A stretch of DNA of 62,071 bases from positions 1-62,071 of the forward strand of contig JAEXRD010000057.1 of the NCBI GenBank assembly GCA_023438245.1. Direction: 5' to 3'. The translations under genes were made by a program, and so were the position numbers. The stretch comes from Pseudomonadota bacterium. GTDB lineage: Bacteria; Desulfobacterota; Desulfovibrionia; Desulfovibrionales; Desulfovibrionaceae. The notes under the pieces were generated by a model. It made no database searches. It saw nothing but the letters and a program-made list of their open reading frames with translations, and had not been told where the DNA came from. Below, one piece after another: positions 8,663 to 16,190 of this stretch; the stretch's first letter is position 1, and the number at the start of each line of letters is the position of its first letter.

Positions 8663-9773
8663 GCTGGTCCCGGCGCACGTCCGCTGCTTCGAGGCCTACA
8701 CCCCGAGCAAGCCCGACCCGGAGCTGATGCGCCTGTTCGGCGTGGATCACCTGCACCGCCTGAACAACAACGAGAACGCCCTGGGCCCGCCGCCCGCGGC
8801 CAAGCGCGTCATCGAGAGCTTCGAGCCGCCGCGCTCCTCGGTCTACCCCAGCGGGGACAGCTACTTCCTGCGCAAGGCCCTGGCCGAGAAGTTCGGCAAG
8901 GACCCGGAGCGCTTCCTGGTGGGCAACGGCTCCTGCGAGGTCATCGCCAGCGTCATCAAGGCCTTCTGCGAGCAGGGCGACAACATCGTCACCGCGGACA
9001 AGACCTTCGCCGTGTACGAGTGGGTGGCCGAGTTCTCCGGCTTCCAGGCCCGGCTCATTCCGCTGAGGAACTGGGGCTTCGACCCCGACGGCATGCTGGC
9101 GGCCATGGACGCGCGCACCAAGATCCTGTTCGTGTGCAACCCCAACAACCCCACGGGCACGTGGTGGAATCGCGACGAGATGGAGCGCTTCCTGCGCGGG
9201 GTGGACGGCCGGGCCATGGTGGTGCTGGACGAGGCCTACCGCGAGTACGTGGACGACCCGGACTTTCCCGACGGCATGGAGATCATGGAGCGCCACCCCA
9301 ACGTGGTGGTGTTCCGCACCTTCTCCAAGATGTACGCTCTGGCGGGCCTGCGCGTGGGCTACGTGTGCGGCCAGCGCGAGGCCATCGAGTACATCCGCCG
9401 CACGCACATCGTCTATTCGGTCAACATCATGGGCCAGCCCGCCGCCGCCGCCGCCATCGCCGACGACGAGCAGCACATCTCCGCCACGCGCGGCATGGTG
9501 GCCCGGGCCAAGGAGCTGCTGCTGCCCGCCTTCGACGAACTGGGCCTGAAGCACGTCTCGGGCGCGGGCAACTTCGTCATGGTCGAGACCCCGGCCTCCG
9601 ACTCCTACATGTATCGCCAGCTCATGCGCCGGGGGGTCATGGTGCGCACCATGACCGGCTTCCGCTTCCCCAACTGGGTGCGCATCAGCCTGGTGCAGGA
9701 GCCGGTGATGCTGGACTTCCTGGCGGCCTTCCGCGAGGTGGTGGCCCTGGCCAGGGAGCAGGAGCAGGAATGA
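8643..9773 (+). CDS. HisC-like pyridoxal-phosphate aminotransferase (class I/II)
   Basis: The 376-residue product has the fold-type I pattern of histidinol-phosphate aminotransferases: LNNNENALGPPP near the N-terminus, CNPNNPTGTWW, VVLDEAYREYV, and the Schiff-base lysine in FRTFSKMYALAGLRVGY. The start at 8643 lies inside the end of the preceding gene, and its stop shares bases with the MFS start (ATGA). No his genes are nearby. The neighbours (a HATPase/GNAT-like protein and an exporter-like MFS protein) suggest a specialised amino compound rather than histidine biosynthesis. Known relatives act on histidinol phosphate, aromatic amino acids or phosphonates; the substrate here is unknown. Confidence 0.85.
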   Translation: MSLPISELVPAHVRCFEAYTPSKPDPELMRLFGVDHLHRLNNNENALGPPPAAKRVIESFEPPRSSVYPSGDSYFLRKALAEKFGKDPERFLVGNGSCEVIASVIKAFCEQGDNIVTADKTFAVYEWVAEFSGFQARLIPLRNWGFDPDGMLAAMDARTKILFVCNPNNPTGTWWNRDEMERFLRGVDGRAMVVLDEAYREYVDDPDFPDGMEIMERHPNVVVFRTFSKMYALAGLRVGYVCGQREAIEYIRRTHIVYSVNIMGQPAAAAAIADDEQHISATRGMVARAKELLLPAFDELGLKHVSGAGNFVMVETPASDSYMYRQLMRRGVMVRTMTGFRFPNWVRISLVQEPVMLDFLAAFREVVALAREQEQE

Positions 9774-11002
9774 CCGCGCCGCAAAACGGGGCCGCGCAGG
9801 CCACTGCGCACTCCAAGCCCGGGCTGTGGAGCTTCGAGTTCTTCGCCCTGTGCGCCATCAGCGTGCTGGCCTTCAGCAACCTAGCCATATTCTACAGTTT
9901 CTACGGCTACCTGACGGAGATCGGCATCCCCGCCCAGTGGCGCGGGCCGCTCATGGCCCTGGAGCCGTTCACGGCCTTCCTGGTGCGGCCCTTCCTGGGC
10001 CGGTTCCTGACGCTGAACAACGGCGTGCGCTTCATGTTCGTGGGGCTGGTGCTGGCCACCACCTCGCTGCTGCTCTACCCCTTCACCACCTCCGTGCTGG
10101 CGCTGGCGCTGGTGCGCGTGCTGCACGGCGCGGGCTTCGTGGTGGTGGTGGGCGGGCTCATGGGCGTGCTCACGGCCTACCTGAGCCACGAGAAGAGCGC
10201 CCAGGGCTTCGGCCTGTTCTCCATCACCATCCTGCTGCCGCACGCCATCGTGCCGCCCTTCGTGGAGATCCTGCTGCCGCACCTGCCGGGGCACGGGGCG
10301 GTGTACGCCGTGGCCGCTCCGCTCATGCTTCCGGCCATGCTGCTGCTCATCCCGCTCAAGCGCAAAACCCGCGCCCTGGCCGCCAGCATGCCCGCAGCGC
10401 ACCTGGAGCGGCCCAGCTGGGGCGAGGCGCTCTCCGGCCTGCGCGACCCGGCGGTGGTGCTGCTCTGCTGCGCCAACATGTGCCTGGTGGGCGCGCACTC
10501 GCTGGTGTTCTACTTCATGCGCGACTTCGCCCTGGGGCTGGCCGCCGCCAACCCGGGCCTGTTCTTCACCTGCGCCAACGCCGCCACCATCACGGTGCGC
10601 CTGGTCTTCGGCCGCACGTTCAACACCATCGACCAGGGCGCGGCCCTGGCCAAGGGTTTCTTCGGAATGGCGCTCCTGCTGCCGCTGTTCCCGCTGGCCT
10701 GGGCGCCCTGGGCGCTCTTGTCCATGGCCCCGCTGTACGGCACGGGCATGGCGCTGACCATGCCGCTGATCAACGCCACCATGCTCAAGGTCTCGCCGCC
10801 CAGGCTGCGCGCCTTCAACGCCAACCTGCTCATGGTGGCGGTGGACGCGGGCTTCTTCGCCGGGCCGCTCATGGGCGGGGCGCTGGTGGCCGGGGGCTGG
10901 ACGCACGCCGGGCTGTTCACCCTGGGCGGCGGGCTCATGGCCCTGGCCGGGTTCTGCACCCTGCCCGTGGCCCGGCGCGTGCGCGCCCAGTCGAATAACT
11001 GA
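9770..11002 (+). CDS. Major facilitator superfamily transporter
   Basis: The 410-residue polytopic membrane protein has about 12 hydrophobic helices. Typical MFS features include the loop 2-3 region after FLVRPFLGRFL and the central cytoplasmic loop around KRKTRALAASMPAAHLERPS, where the two six-helix halves meet. The start is fixed by the ATGA overlap with the aminotransferase stop. It probably moves the substrate or product of the aminotransferase, in an unknown direction. The gene ends four bases before a palindromic repeat that fills the gap to the convergent molybdenum hydroxylase operon. Confidence 0.85.
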   Translation: MTAPQNGAAQATAHSKPGLWSFEFFALCAISVLAFSNLAIFYSFYGYLTEIGIPAQWRGPLMALEPFTAFLVRPFLGRFLTLNNGVRFMFVGLVLATTSLLLYPFTTSVLALALVRVLHGAGFVVVVGGLMGVLTAYLSHEKSAQGFGLFSITILLPHAIVPPFVEILLPHLPGHGAVYAVAAPLMLPAMLLLIPLKRKTRALAASMPAAHLERPSWGEALSGLRDPAVVLLCCANMCLVGAHSLVFYFMRDFALGLAAANPGLFFTCANAATITVRLVFGRTFNTIDQGAALAKGFFGMALLLPLFPLAWAPWALLSMAPLYGTGMALTMPLINATMLKVSPPRLRAFNANLLMVAVDAGFFAGPLMGGALVAGGWTHAGLFTLGGGLMALAGFCTLPVARRVRAQSNN

Positions 11003-11005
11003 AAC

Positions 11006-11151
11006 AGGGCTGCCTCCAAAAGACGGGTTTTGTTCCGTGGCGAGGAAGGAAGGCACCGGGGGCCGGGGCTGTACCAACAGAGTACTATCCCCGGCCCCCG
11101 GTGGATTTCTGACGATGCCAGGGGGCAAAAGACGCTTTTCGAGGCAGCCCT
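11006..11151. repeat. Palindromic dispersed repeat, copy 1
   Basis: The outer arms AGGGCTGCCTC (11006-11016) and its complement (11141-11151) are perfect. The inner arms CACCGGGGGCCGGGG (11054-11068) and its complement (11089-11103) are also perfect, around a core CTGTACC...GTACTATC. Left of the core is the shared motif TTTTGTTCCGTGGCGAGGAA. It fills the space between two convergent operons, and its right end supplies bases of the stop codon of the FAD-subunit gene. It could act as a two-way terminator. Confidence 0.85.
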
Positions 11152-12013
11152 ACCCCAGCAGCGCCAGGCGCAGCAGCAGATTGCCCGCCACCTCGCGGCG
11201 ATAGTCCGCGCTGGCGCGGATGTCCGAGATAGGCCGGACCTCCTCACGCACGATGGCCCCGGCCTCCCGCAACGACGTAAGCGTGAGCCTGCGCCCGGTC
11301 AGCGCCGCCTCGGCCCGCGGGCAGCGCCAGATGCCCGGGGCCACGCTGCCCCAGGCCAGGTCCGCCCGGGCCACCAGTCCGCCGCGCCCGATGCGGACGG
11401 ACGCCGCCAGGCTCACCACGGCCACGGCCAGGGCGTCGCGCCTGCCCACCTTCTCGAAATGCTGCACATGGCCCGCGCAGGGAATGGGCACGTGCACGGC
11501 CACGAGCACCTCGCCCGGCGCAAGCGCGGTTTTGCCCGGCCCGCGCAGGAACTCCGAAACGGGCATGCGCCGCGCGCGCCCCAGTCCGGCCAGCTCCACC
11601 TCCGCGCCCAGCACCATGAGCGGGGGCAGGGTGTCGCCCGCGGGCGAGGCCGTGCACAGGTTGCCGCCGATGGTGCCCATGTTGCGGATGGGCGGGGAGC
11701 CGAGGTCGGCCAGCGCCTGGGCCAGCACGGGCAGCCTGGCCCGCACGAGGGCGTGCTCCAGCAGCTCGGCGTGGGTGGTCATGGCCCCGATGCGCAGGAT
11801 GCGGCCCACGCCCACGCCGCCTTCCTCGCGGACGCCGCGCAGGGCCTCCACGCGCTCCAGGCCCACGAGGCTTCCGGCCTCCTCCCGCGCCCTTCCGTCC
11901 AAGCCGGGGCGCAGGCGCACCAGCAGGTCCGTGCCGCCCGCCAGCAGGCGCGCGCCGGGCTTTTCCAGCGCGGCGAAAACGTCCTTCAACGTCCGGGGCA
12001 GGATGACGTTCAT
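11150..12013 (-). CDS. FAD-binding subunit of a molybdenum hydroxylase (CoxM/XdhB type)
   Basis: The 287-residue protein has the two flavin-binding signatures of the family: LAGGTDLLVRLRPG near residue 30 and IRNMGTIGGNLCTASPAGD near residue 105, followed by the CO-dehydrogenase flavoprotein C-terminal domain. It would pass electrons from the iron-sulphur subunit to an acceptor. The start ATG overlaps the stop of the 2Fe-2S gene by four bases. It is the last gene of a six-gene operon; its stop codon falls in the end of the palindromic repeat. Confidence 0.93.
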   Translation of the reverse strand: MNVILPRTLKDVFAALEKPGARLLAGGTDLLVRLRPGLDGRAREEAGSLVGLERVEALRGVREEGGVGVGRILRIGAMTTHAELLEHALVRARLPVLAQALADLGSPPIRNMGTIGGNLCTASPAGDTLPPLMVLGAEVELAGLGRARRMPVSEFLRGPGKTALAPGEVLVAVHVPIPCAGHVQHFEKVGRRDALAVAVVSLAASVRIGRGGLVARADLAWGSVAPGIWRCPRAEAALTGRRLTLTSLREAGAIVREEVRPISDIRASADYRREVAGNLLLRLALLG

Positions 12014-12501
12014 GCCTCGCCCCCCTCTTCCTCAAAATCTCCGGCCCGCTCCCTTGCGGCCTCGTCGATGGCGTCCAGGATCATGGCGTAGCCCGTGCAG
12101 CGGCACAGGTTGCCGGAGATGGCCCGGCGGGCCTGTTCGCGTGTGGGCGCGGGGTTGTTGTCCAGCAGCGCGGCGGCGGCGATGGTCATGCCCGGCGTGC
12201 AGAAGCCGCACTGCACCGCCCCATGCGCGGCAAAGGCCCGCTGCACCGGATGCGGGTTCTCGGGCGTGCCCAGCCCCTGGGCGGTGGTGATCTCGCGGCC
12301 CGCGAACTGCGCGGCCAGCATCAGGCAGGAGAGCTTGTGCGCGCCATCCACCAGCACGGAGCAGGCCCCGCACTCGCCGGTGCCGCAGCCCTCCTTCACG
12401 TCCAGGGCTCCCAGGCGCCGCAGCAGGTCCACGGCCCGTTCGCCGGGCTCCGCCGCCACCTGCACCGGCTGGCCGTTCAAGGTGAACGCAAGCTTCTTCA
12501 T
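12010..12501 (-). CDS. [2Fe-2S] iron-sulphur subunit of a molybdenum hydroxylase (CoxS/XdhC-like small subunit)
   Basis: In 163 residues it carries the plant-type ferredoxin motif CGTGECGACSVLVDG with a further Cys (LSCLM), then the second cluster motif CGFCTPGM...GNLCRCTGY. This is the complete two-cluster arrangement of xanthine dehydrogenase/CO dehydrogenase/4-hydroxybenzoyl-CoA reductase small subunits. It overlaps the catalytic and FAD subunit genes by four bases each. It relays electrons between the molybdenum centre and FAD. Confidence 0.95.
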   Translation of the reverse strand: MKKLAFTLNGQPVQVAAEPGERAVDLLRRLGALDVKEGCGTGECGACSVLVDGAHKLSCLMLAAQFAGREITTAQGLGTPENPHPVQRAFAAHGAVQCGFCTPGMTIAAAALLDNNPAPTREQARRAISGNLCRCTGYAMILDAIDEAARERAGDFEEEGGEA

Positions 12502-14807
12502 GCGCGCCTCCCCCTGCCGGAGAGCAGCTTCAAGATGCGCTCCGGGGTCATGGGCAGCTCGCGCGGGCGCACGCCCACGGCCTGCTCCACGGCGGCGGCG
12601 ATGGCCGGGGCCGGGCCGTTCAAGCCCACCTCGCCCACGCCCTTCAGCCCGTGCGGCCCGCTCTCCTCGCCCCCTTCCACGGCCAGGGAGAGGATGTCCG
12701 GCAGGTCGCTGGCCGTGGGGATGAGATAGGTGGTCAGGTCCGGGGTCAGGATGCGCCCCTCCTTCAGTTGGAAATCCTCGTACAGCGCGTAGCCCATGCC
12801 CTGGGCCGCGCCGCCCTGGGCCTGCTGGTGGAAGCCCTGGGGCAGCACCACCCGGCCCCCGTCCGTGGCGCAGAGGTAGTCGCGCACGCGCACCCGGCCC
12901 GTCAGCTCGTCCACCTCCACCCGCGCCAGGTGCGCGGCGTAGGCGAAGAGCAGGTGCGGGTAGCCGATGACGAAGCCCTCGGCCTTTGCGGGAACGTCCC
13001 GGGCCACGGGCATGAGGAATTCGGCCACGCAGAACCGGTCATCGCGCGGCAGGTAGCGGGCCAAGAGGGCCAGGGGCGCGGACTTGCCCGTGAGGGTGCA
13101 GCGCACAGCGCCGGGGACCAGCTCCAGGCGCGCGGTCTCGTCCGCCAGCAGGAACATGGCCGCGCGGGCCAGCAGCTTGTCGCGCATCCCCGCGCAGGCG
13201 CGCAGGAGCGCGTTGCCGTAGGTGTAGGTGGTGCGCCCGGCGGAGGAGGACCCCGAGGGGTGGCAACGCTCCGTGTCCGGCTGCTCCAGCTCGATGGACT
13301 CAGGCGGCTGGTTCAGCTCCTGCGCGGCCAGCAGGGCGAAGGCCGAGGCGTTGCCCTGGCCCATGTCGCTCACCGAGCTGTAGACCCGGAAGCCGCCGGT
13401 CTCGGTCAGCTCCAGCTTGGCGATGGCCATGTCCGGCAGGCCCCGGCCATAGCCCATGCCGTTGAACACGGCGGCGATGCCCACGCCCCGGCGGGTGAAT
13501 TTGGGCGCGGCCGCCACCCAGGCCTCGCGCTCCGTCCACAGCGGGTGCGCCTCGATGGCCTCCAGGCACTGCGGCAGGTGCGCGGAGGAGGTCATCCGCA
13601 CCCCGCAGGAGTTCTCGTCGCCCGGGCCCAGGGCGTTGATGCGGCGGATCTCCAGCCGGTCCAGCACGAGCTTGTCGGCCAGCATGTCCAGCATGCCCTC
13701 GAAGGCCGGGCTGACCTGGGCCACGCCGAAGCCCCGGAAGGCCCCGCCGATGGGGTTGTTGGTGTACACGCAACTGCCCTCCACCCGCGCGTTGTCCACG
13801 CGGTAGGGCCCGCAGGCGTGTTCCATGCCCAGCTCCATGACCTCGCCGCCCAGGTGGGCGTAGGCCCCGGTGTCGTAGACGAGTTTGCAGTCCACGGCCA
13901 GCAGCCTGCCCTCGCGCGTGGCCCCGATGGTGTACTTCAGGCGCACGGCGTGGCGCTTGTACCCGGCCAGGATGGATTCCTCGCGCCCCCAGGCCATGCG
14001 CACCGGCCTGCCCCCGGCATGGAGCGCGGCCAGGGCCAGCAGGCACTGCACCGTGGCCCCGTCCTTGCCGCCGAAGCCCCCGCCCAGGTAGGGCGCGCGC
14101 ACGCGGATGGACAGCGGGTCCAGGCCCAGGGCGTGGCCGATCTCGAACCGGTCGCGGAACGGGGCCTGGGTGGAGACCGTCATGTCCAGGGTGCCGCCGG
14201 GCAGCACTTGCGCAAACCCGCACTGCGTCTCCAGGAAGGCGTGCTCCTGCACCGGGGTGGAAAACTCGCCGCGCAGCACCACCGGCGCGGTCTTCAGCGC
14301 CCCCCTGGCGTCGTCCTTGTCGATGACCGCGCGCATGAGCAGGTTGCCGCCCTTGTGGTCCGGATGCAGCAGGGGCGCGCCCTTTTTCAGCGCGTCCTCG
14401 GGGTCGAACACCCCGGGCAGGGGCTCGAACTCACCGCGCAGGGCAGAAAGCCCGCGCCGCAGCGATTCACCGTCCCGCGCGACCACCAGGGCCACGGGGT
14501 CGCCCATGTGGCGGATGACGTCGCAGAGCACGGGCTGGTCCTTGTGCACGATGCCCTGGCGGTTGGTTCCCGGCACGTCCTGGGCGGTGAGCACCGCCAC
14601 CACCCCCGGCACGCCCAGCGCCGCCGCCTTGTCCACGGACTTCACGCGGGCGTGGGCCAGGCCCCTCCCCTCATCGAGCCCCGCCCCCGGCCGCCAGGCC
14701 CCGGCCAGCAGACAGTCCGCCGGGGCCTGGTCCAGGGCGTAGCGCTCCCGGCCCGTGGCCTTGGCCAGGGCGTCGGCGCGCGGAAAGGACCCGGCCCCGG
14801 CGCTCAT
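12498..14807 (-). CDS. Molybdopterin-binding catalytic subunit of a molybdenum hydroxylase (xanthine dehydrogenase family)
   Basis: The 769-residue large subunit has the usual length for this family. It shows the a/b hammerhead domain near the N-terminus (DALAKATGRERYALD), the molybdopterin-contact loops GGGFGGKDGAT and GGAFRGFGVAQ, and a C-terminal KGVGEVGLNGPAPAI segment holding the likely catalytic glutamate. Such enzymes hydroxylate or reduce heteroaromatic or aromatic substrates. No XdhC-type sulphurase gene lies in the window, so maturation must be encoded elsewhere. The upstream GNAT, ACP and ligase genes imply that the substrate may be an activated acid. The start is set by the ATGA overlap with the GNAT gene. 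Confidence 0.94.
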   Translation of the reverse strand: MSAGAGSFPRADALAKATGRERYALDQAPADCLLAGAWRPGAGLDEGRGLAHARVKSVDKAAALGVPGVVAVLTAQDVPGTNRQGIVHKDQPVLCDVIRHMGDPVALVVARDGESLRRGLSALRGEFEPLPGVFDPEDALKKGAPLLHPDHKGGNLLMRAVIDKDDARGALKTAPVVLRGEFSTPVQEHAFLETQCGFAQVLPGGTLDMTVSTQAPFRDRFEIGHALGLDPLSIRVRAPYLGGGFGGKDGATVQCLLALAALHAGGRPVRMAWGREESILAGYKRHAVRLKYTIGATREGRLLAVDCKLVYDTGAYAHLGGEVMELGMEHACGPYRVDNARVEGSCVYTNNPIGGAFRGFGVAQVSPAFEGMLDMLADKLVLDRLEIRRINALGPGDENSCGVRMTSSAHLPQCLEAIEAHPLWTEREAWVAAAPKFTRRGVGIAAVFNGMGYGRGLPDMAIAKLELTETGGFRVYSSVSDMGQGNASAFALLAAQELNQPPESIELEQPDTERCHPSGSSSAGRTTYTYGNALLRACAGMRDKLLARAAMFLLADETARLELVPGAVRCTLTGKSAPLALLARYLPRDDRFCVAEFLMPVARDVPAKAEGFVIGYPHLLFAYAAHLARVEVDELTGRVRVRDYLCATDGGRVVLPQGFHQQAQGGAAQGMGYALYEDFQLKEGRILTPDLTTYLIPTASDLPDILSLAVEGGEESGPHGLKGVGEVGLNGPAPAIAAAVEQAVGVRPRELPMTPERILKLLSGRGRRA

Positions 14808-15919
14808 GCCTTGCCGTCCTGGGGCTCCGGCGGCAGCACGGCCACCGGCGCGCCGAACTCCCGCCCGGCCCGCTGCATGTCCGCCAGCACCAGGGAGCAG
14901 AGCCGCTCGGCATCCTCGCTGAACAGGTTGATGCGGGCCAGCTCGGCGGGCTTCAGGAAACGCTGGGCCAGCAGGGCGTCGCCGCCCTGGTTCGGCGCGA
15001 ACCAGCAGGGTACCACCCCGCCGCAGAAGAACCCGGCCCGGCGCAGCGCCTCGGCCGCGCCGCCCACGTGCTCCGAGCCCATGGCCAGCCAGCACTGGAC
15101 CACCGTGTCGCCGCGCTCCTGGCAGCGCTCCAGCAGTCCGGCCGTCCACTCGGCAAAATCCGCCCCGGCGCTGAACACGTTCACCCGCGTCACCCCGGCG
15201 AAGCCGAAGTGCCGCTCCTCCAGCACGGAGTCCCCCGCGCCCGGCAGCTCCGGGGAGGCGGGCGCGATGTCGCGCTCCAGCTTGCCGAAATCCTTGAACC
15301 CCAGCTCCACCAGCCCGGCCCAGCAGTCCGGCACGTAGCGGGGCTGGCGCGCGTCCTCGTCGATGCGGGCCATGAGCAGGCAGCTCACCCGGCCCACCGC
15401 GCCCTCGTGGGCGTGGGCCTCGCTGGGCATCAGCCCCAGCTCCATGGCGCAGCCGTCGTAGCGCATGGAGCGCGACATCTTCTGCGTCACCAGGTGGTTG
15501 CACACCGCCTCGCCGAACATGGCCACCACGCCGTCCCTGCCGGCCATCTCGTTCGTGGCGAACTGGTGCATGCGCGCGGCGATCATGCCGTTGCGGTACT
15601 CGCGCAGGATCAGCATCTGGCCGTATTCGTACATGGACGGGTTGGGCGGGCTGCTGCGGAAAAAGGCCGTCTGCCCGACCACCGTGCCGTCCGCGGCCAC
15701 CGCCACCACCGTGCGCTGCCTGCCCTCGGCGTGGGCGGCGATGATGCGCTCCGGGATGTAGGTGTCCTCTATGGGGTAGTCCTCGCCGTAGATCTCGTAG
15801 AACAGCCGGGCCACGCCCCAGCCGTCGCCGGGCTCGAAGCGGCGGATGACGTACTTCTGCCCCTCGACAACGGGCGTCCGCCGTTCCAGAATGCCCGCCA
15901 GGGCCTGCGTCTTGTCCAT
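14804..15919 (-). CDS. GNAT-fold protein with an additional C-terminal domain
   Basis: This 371-residue protein has an N-terminal acetyltransferase-like domain: VIRRFEPGDGWGVARLFYEIYG (start strand/helix, shown in two parts by the family), a beta strand TVVGQTAFF, and the acyl-CoA loop region REYRNGMIAARM. A second half (about residues 190-371) includes a possible second, weaker GNAT repeat. It lies between the ACP gene (9 bp upstream) and the hydroxylase large subunit (4-bp overlap), so it almost certainly works in the same pathway. It could transfer an acyl group to or from the carrier protein or CoA. No specific homologue is recognised. Confidence 0.8.
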   Translation of the reverse strand: MDKTQALAGILERRTPVVEGQKYVIRRFEPGDGWGVARLFYEIYGEDYPIEDTYIPERIIAAHAEGRQRTVVAVAADGTVVGQTAFFRSSPPNPSMYEYGQMLILREYRNGMIAARMHQFATNEMAGRDGVVAMFGEAVCNHLVTQKMSRSMRYDGCAMELGLMPSEAHAHEGAVGRVSCLLMARIDEDARQPRYVPDCWAGLVELGFKDFGKLERDIAPASPELPGAGDSVLEERHFGFAGVTRVNVFSAGADFAEWTAGLLERCQERGDTVVQCWLAMGSEHVGGAAEALRRAGFFCGGVVPCWFAPNQGGDALLAQRFLKPAELARINLFSEDAERLCSLVLADMQRAGREFGAPVAVLPPEPQDGKA

Positions 15920-15927
15920 TGCCACGC

Positions 15928-16164
15928 CTAGCCCCTGGAATTGAGGAAGGCCGCGAAGTCCTCCAGGGTGCGCAGCGCCCGGCCCTCGGCCGCGTCCATG
16001 TCCAGCCCGAAGCGTTCCTCCAGCAGGGCCAGGAAGGCCGGGTAGTCCGCCGAGTCCACGCCCTGCGTCAAAAGGGGCTTGGCCGGGTCCAGGGCCTGGA
16101 TCACCTCGGCCCGCATGCCGATCTCGCCCAGAAGCGCCTTCAATTCCGATGCCGTCACAGCCAT
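15928..16164 (-). CDS. Acyl carrier protein
   Basis: This small acidic protein of 78 residues has a phosphopantetheine attachment motif GVDSADY (Ser38) and the four-helix pattern of ACPs (AEVIQALDPAKPLLTQG before the motif, LALLEERFGLDMD after). The start at 16164 was chosen because the protein then has normal ACP length and a GGAGG site lies just upstream. It sits 26 bp downstream of the CoA-ligase-like gene and 8 bp upstream of the GNAT gene. It probably carries the acid activated by the ligase as a thioester; no fatty-acid or polyketide synthase genes are near. Confidence 0.88.
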   Translation of the reverse strand: MAVTASELKALLGEIGMRAEVIQALDPAKPLLTQGVDSADYPAFLALLEERFGLDMDAAEGRALRTLEDFAAFLNSRG

Positions 16165-16190
16165 ATGGCCTCCTTCGCCGGTTGGGTCGT

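Noticed and set aside
11006..11151. Palindromic repeats as complete insertion sequences
   Set aside because: They are about 146 bp with no coding sequence, and no target-site duplication was evident at the ends of copies 1 and 2.
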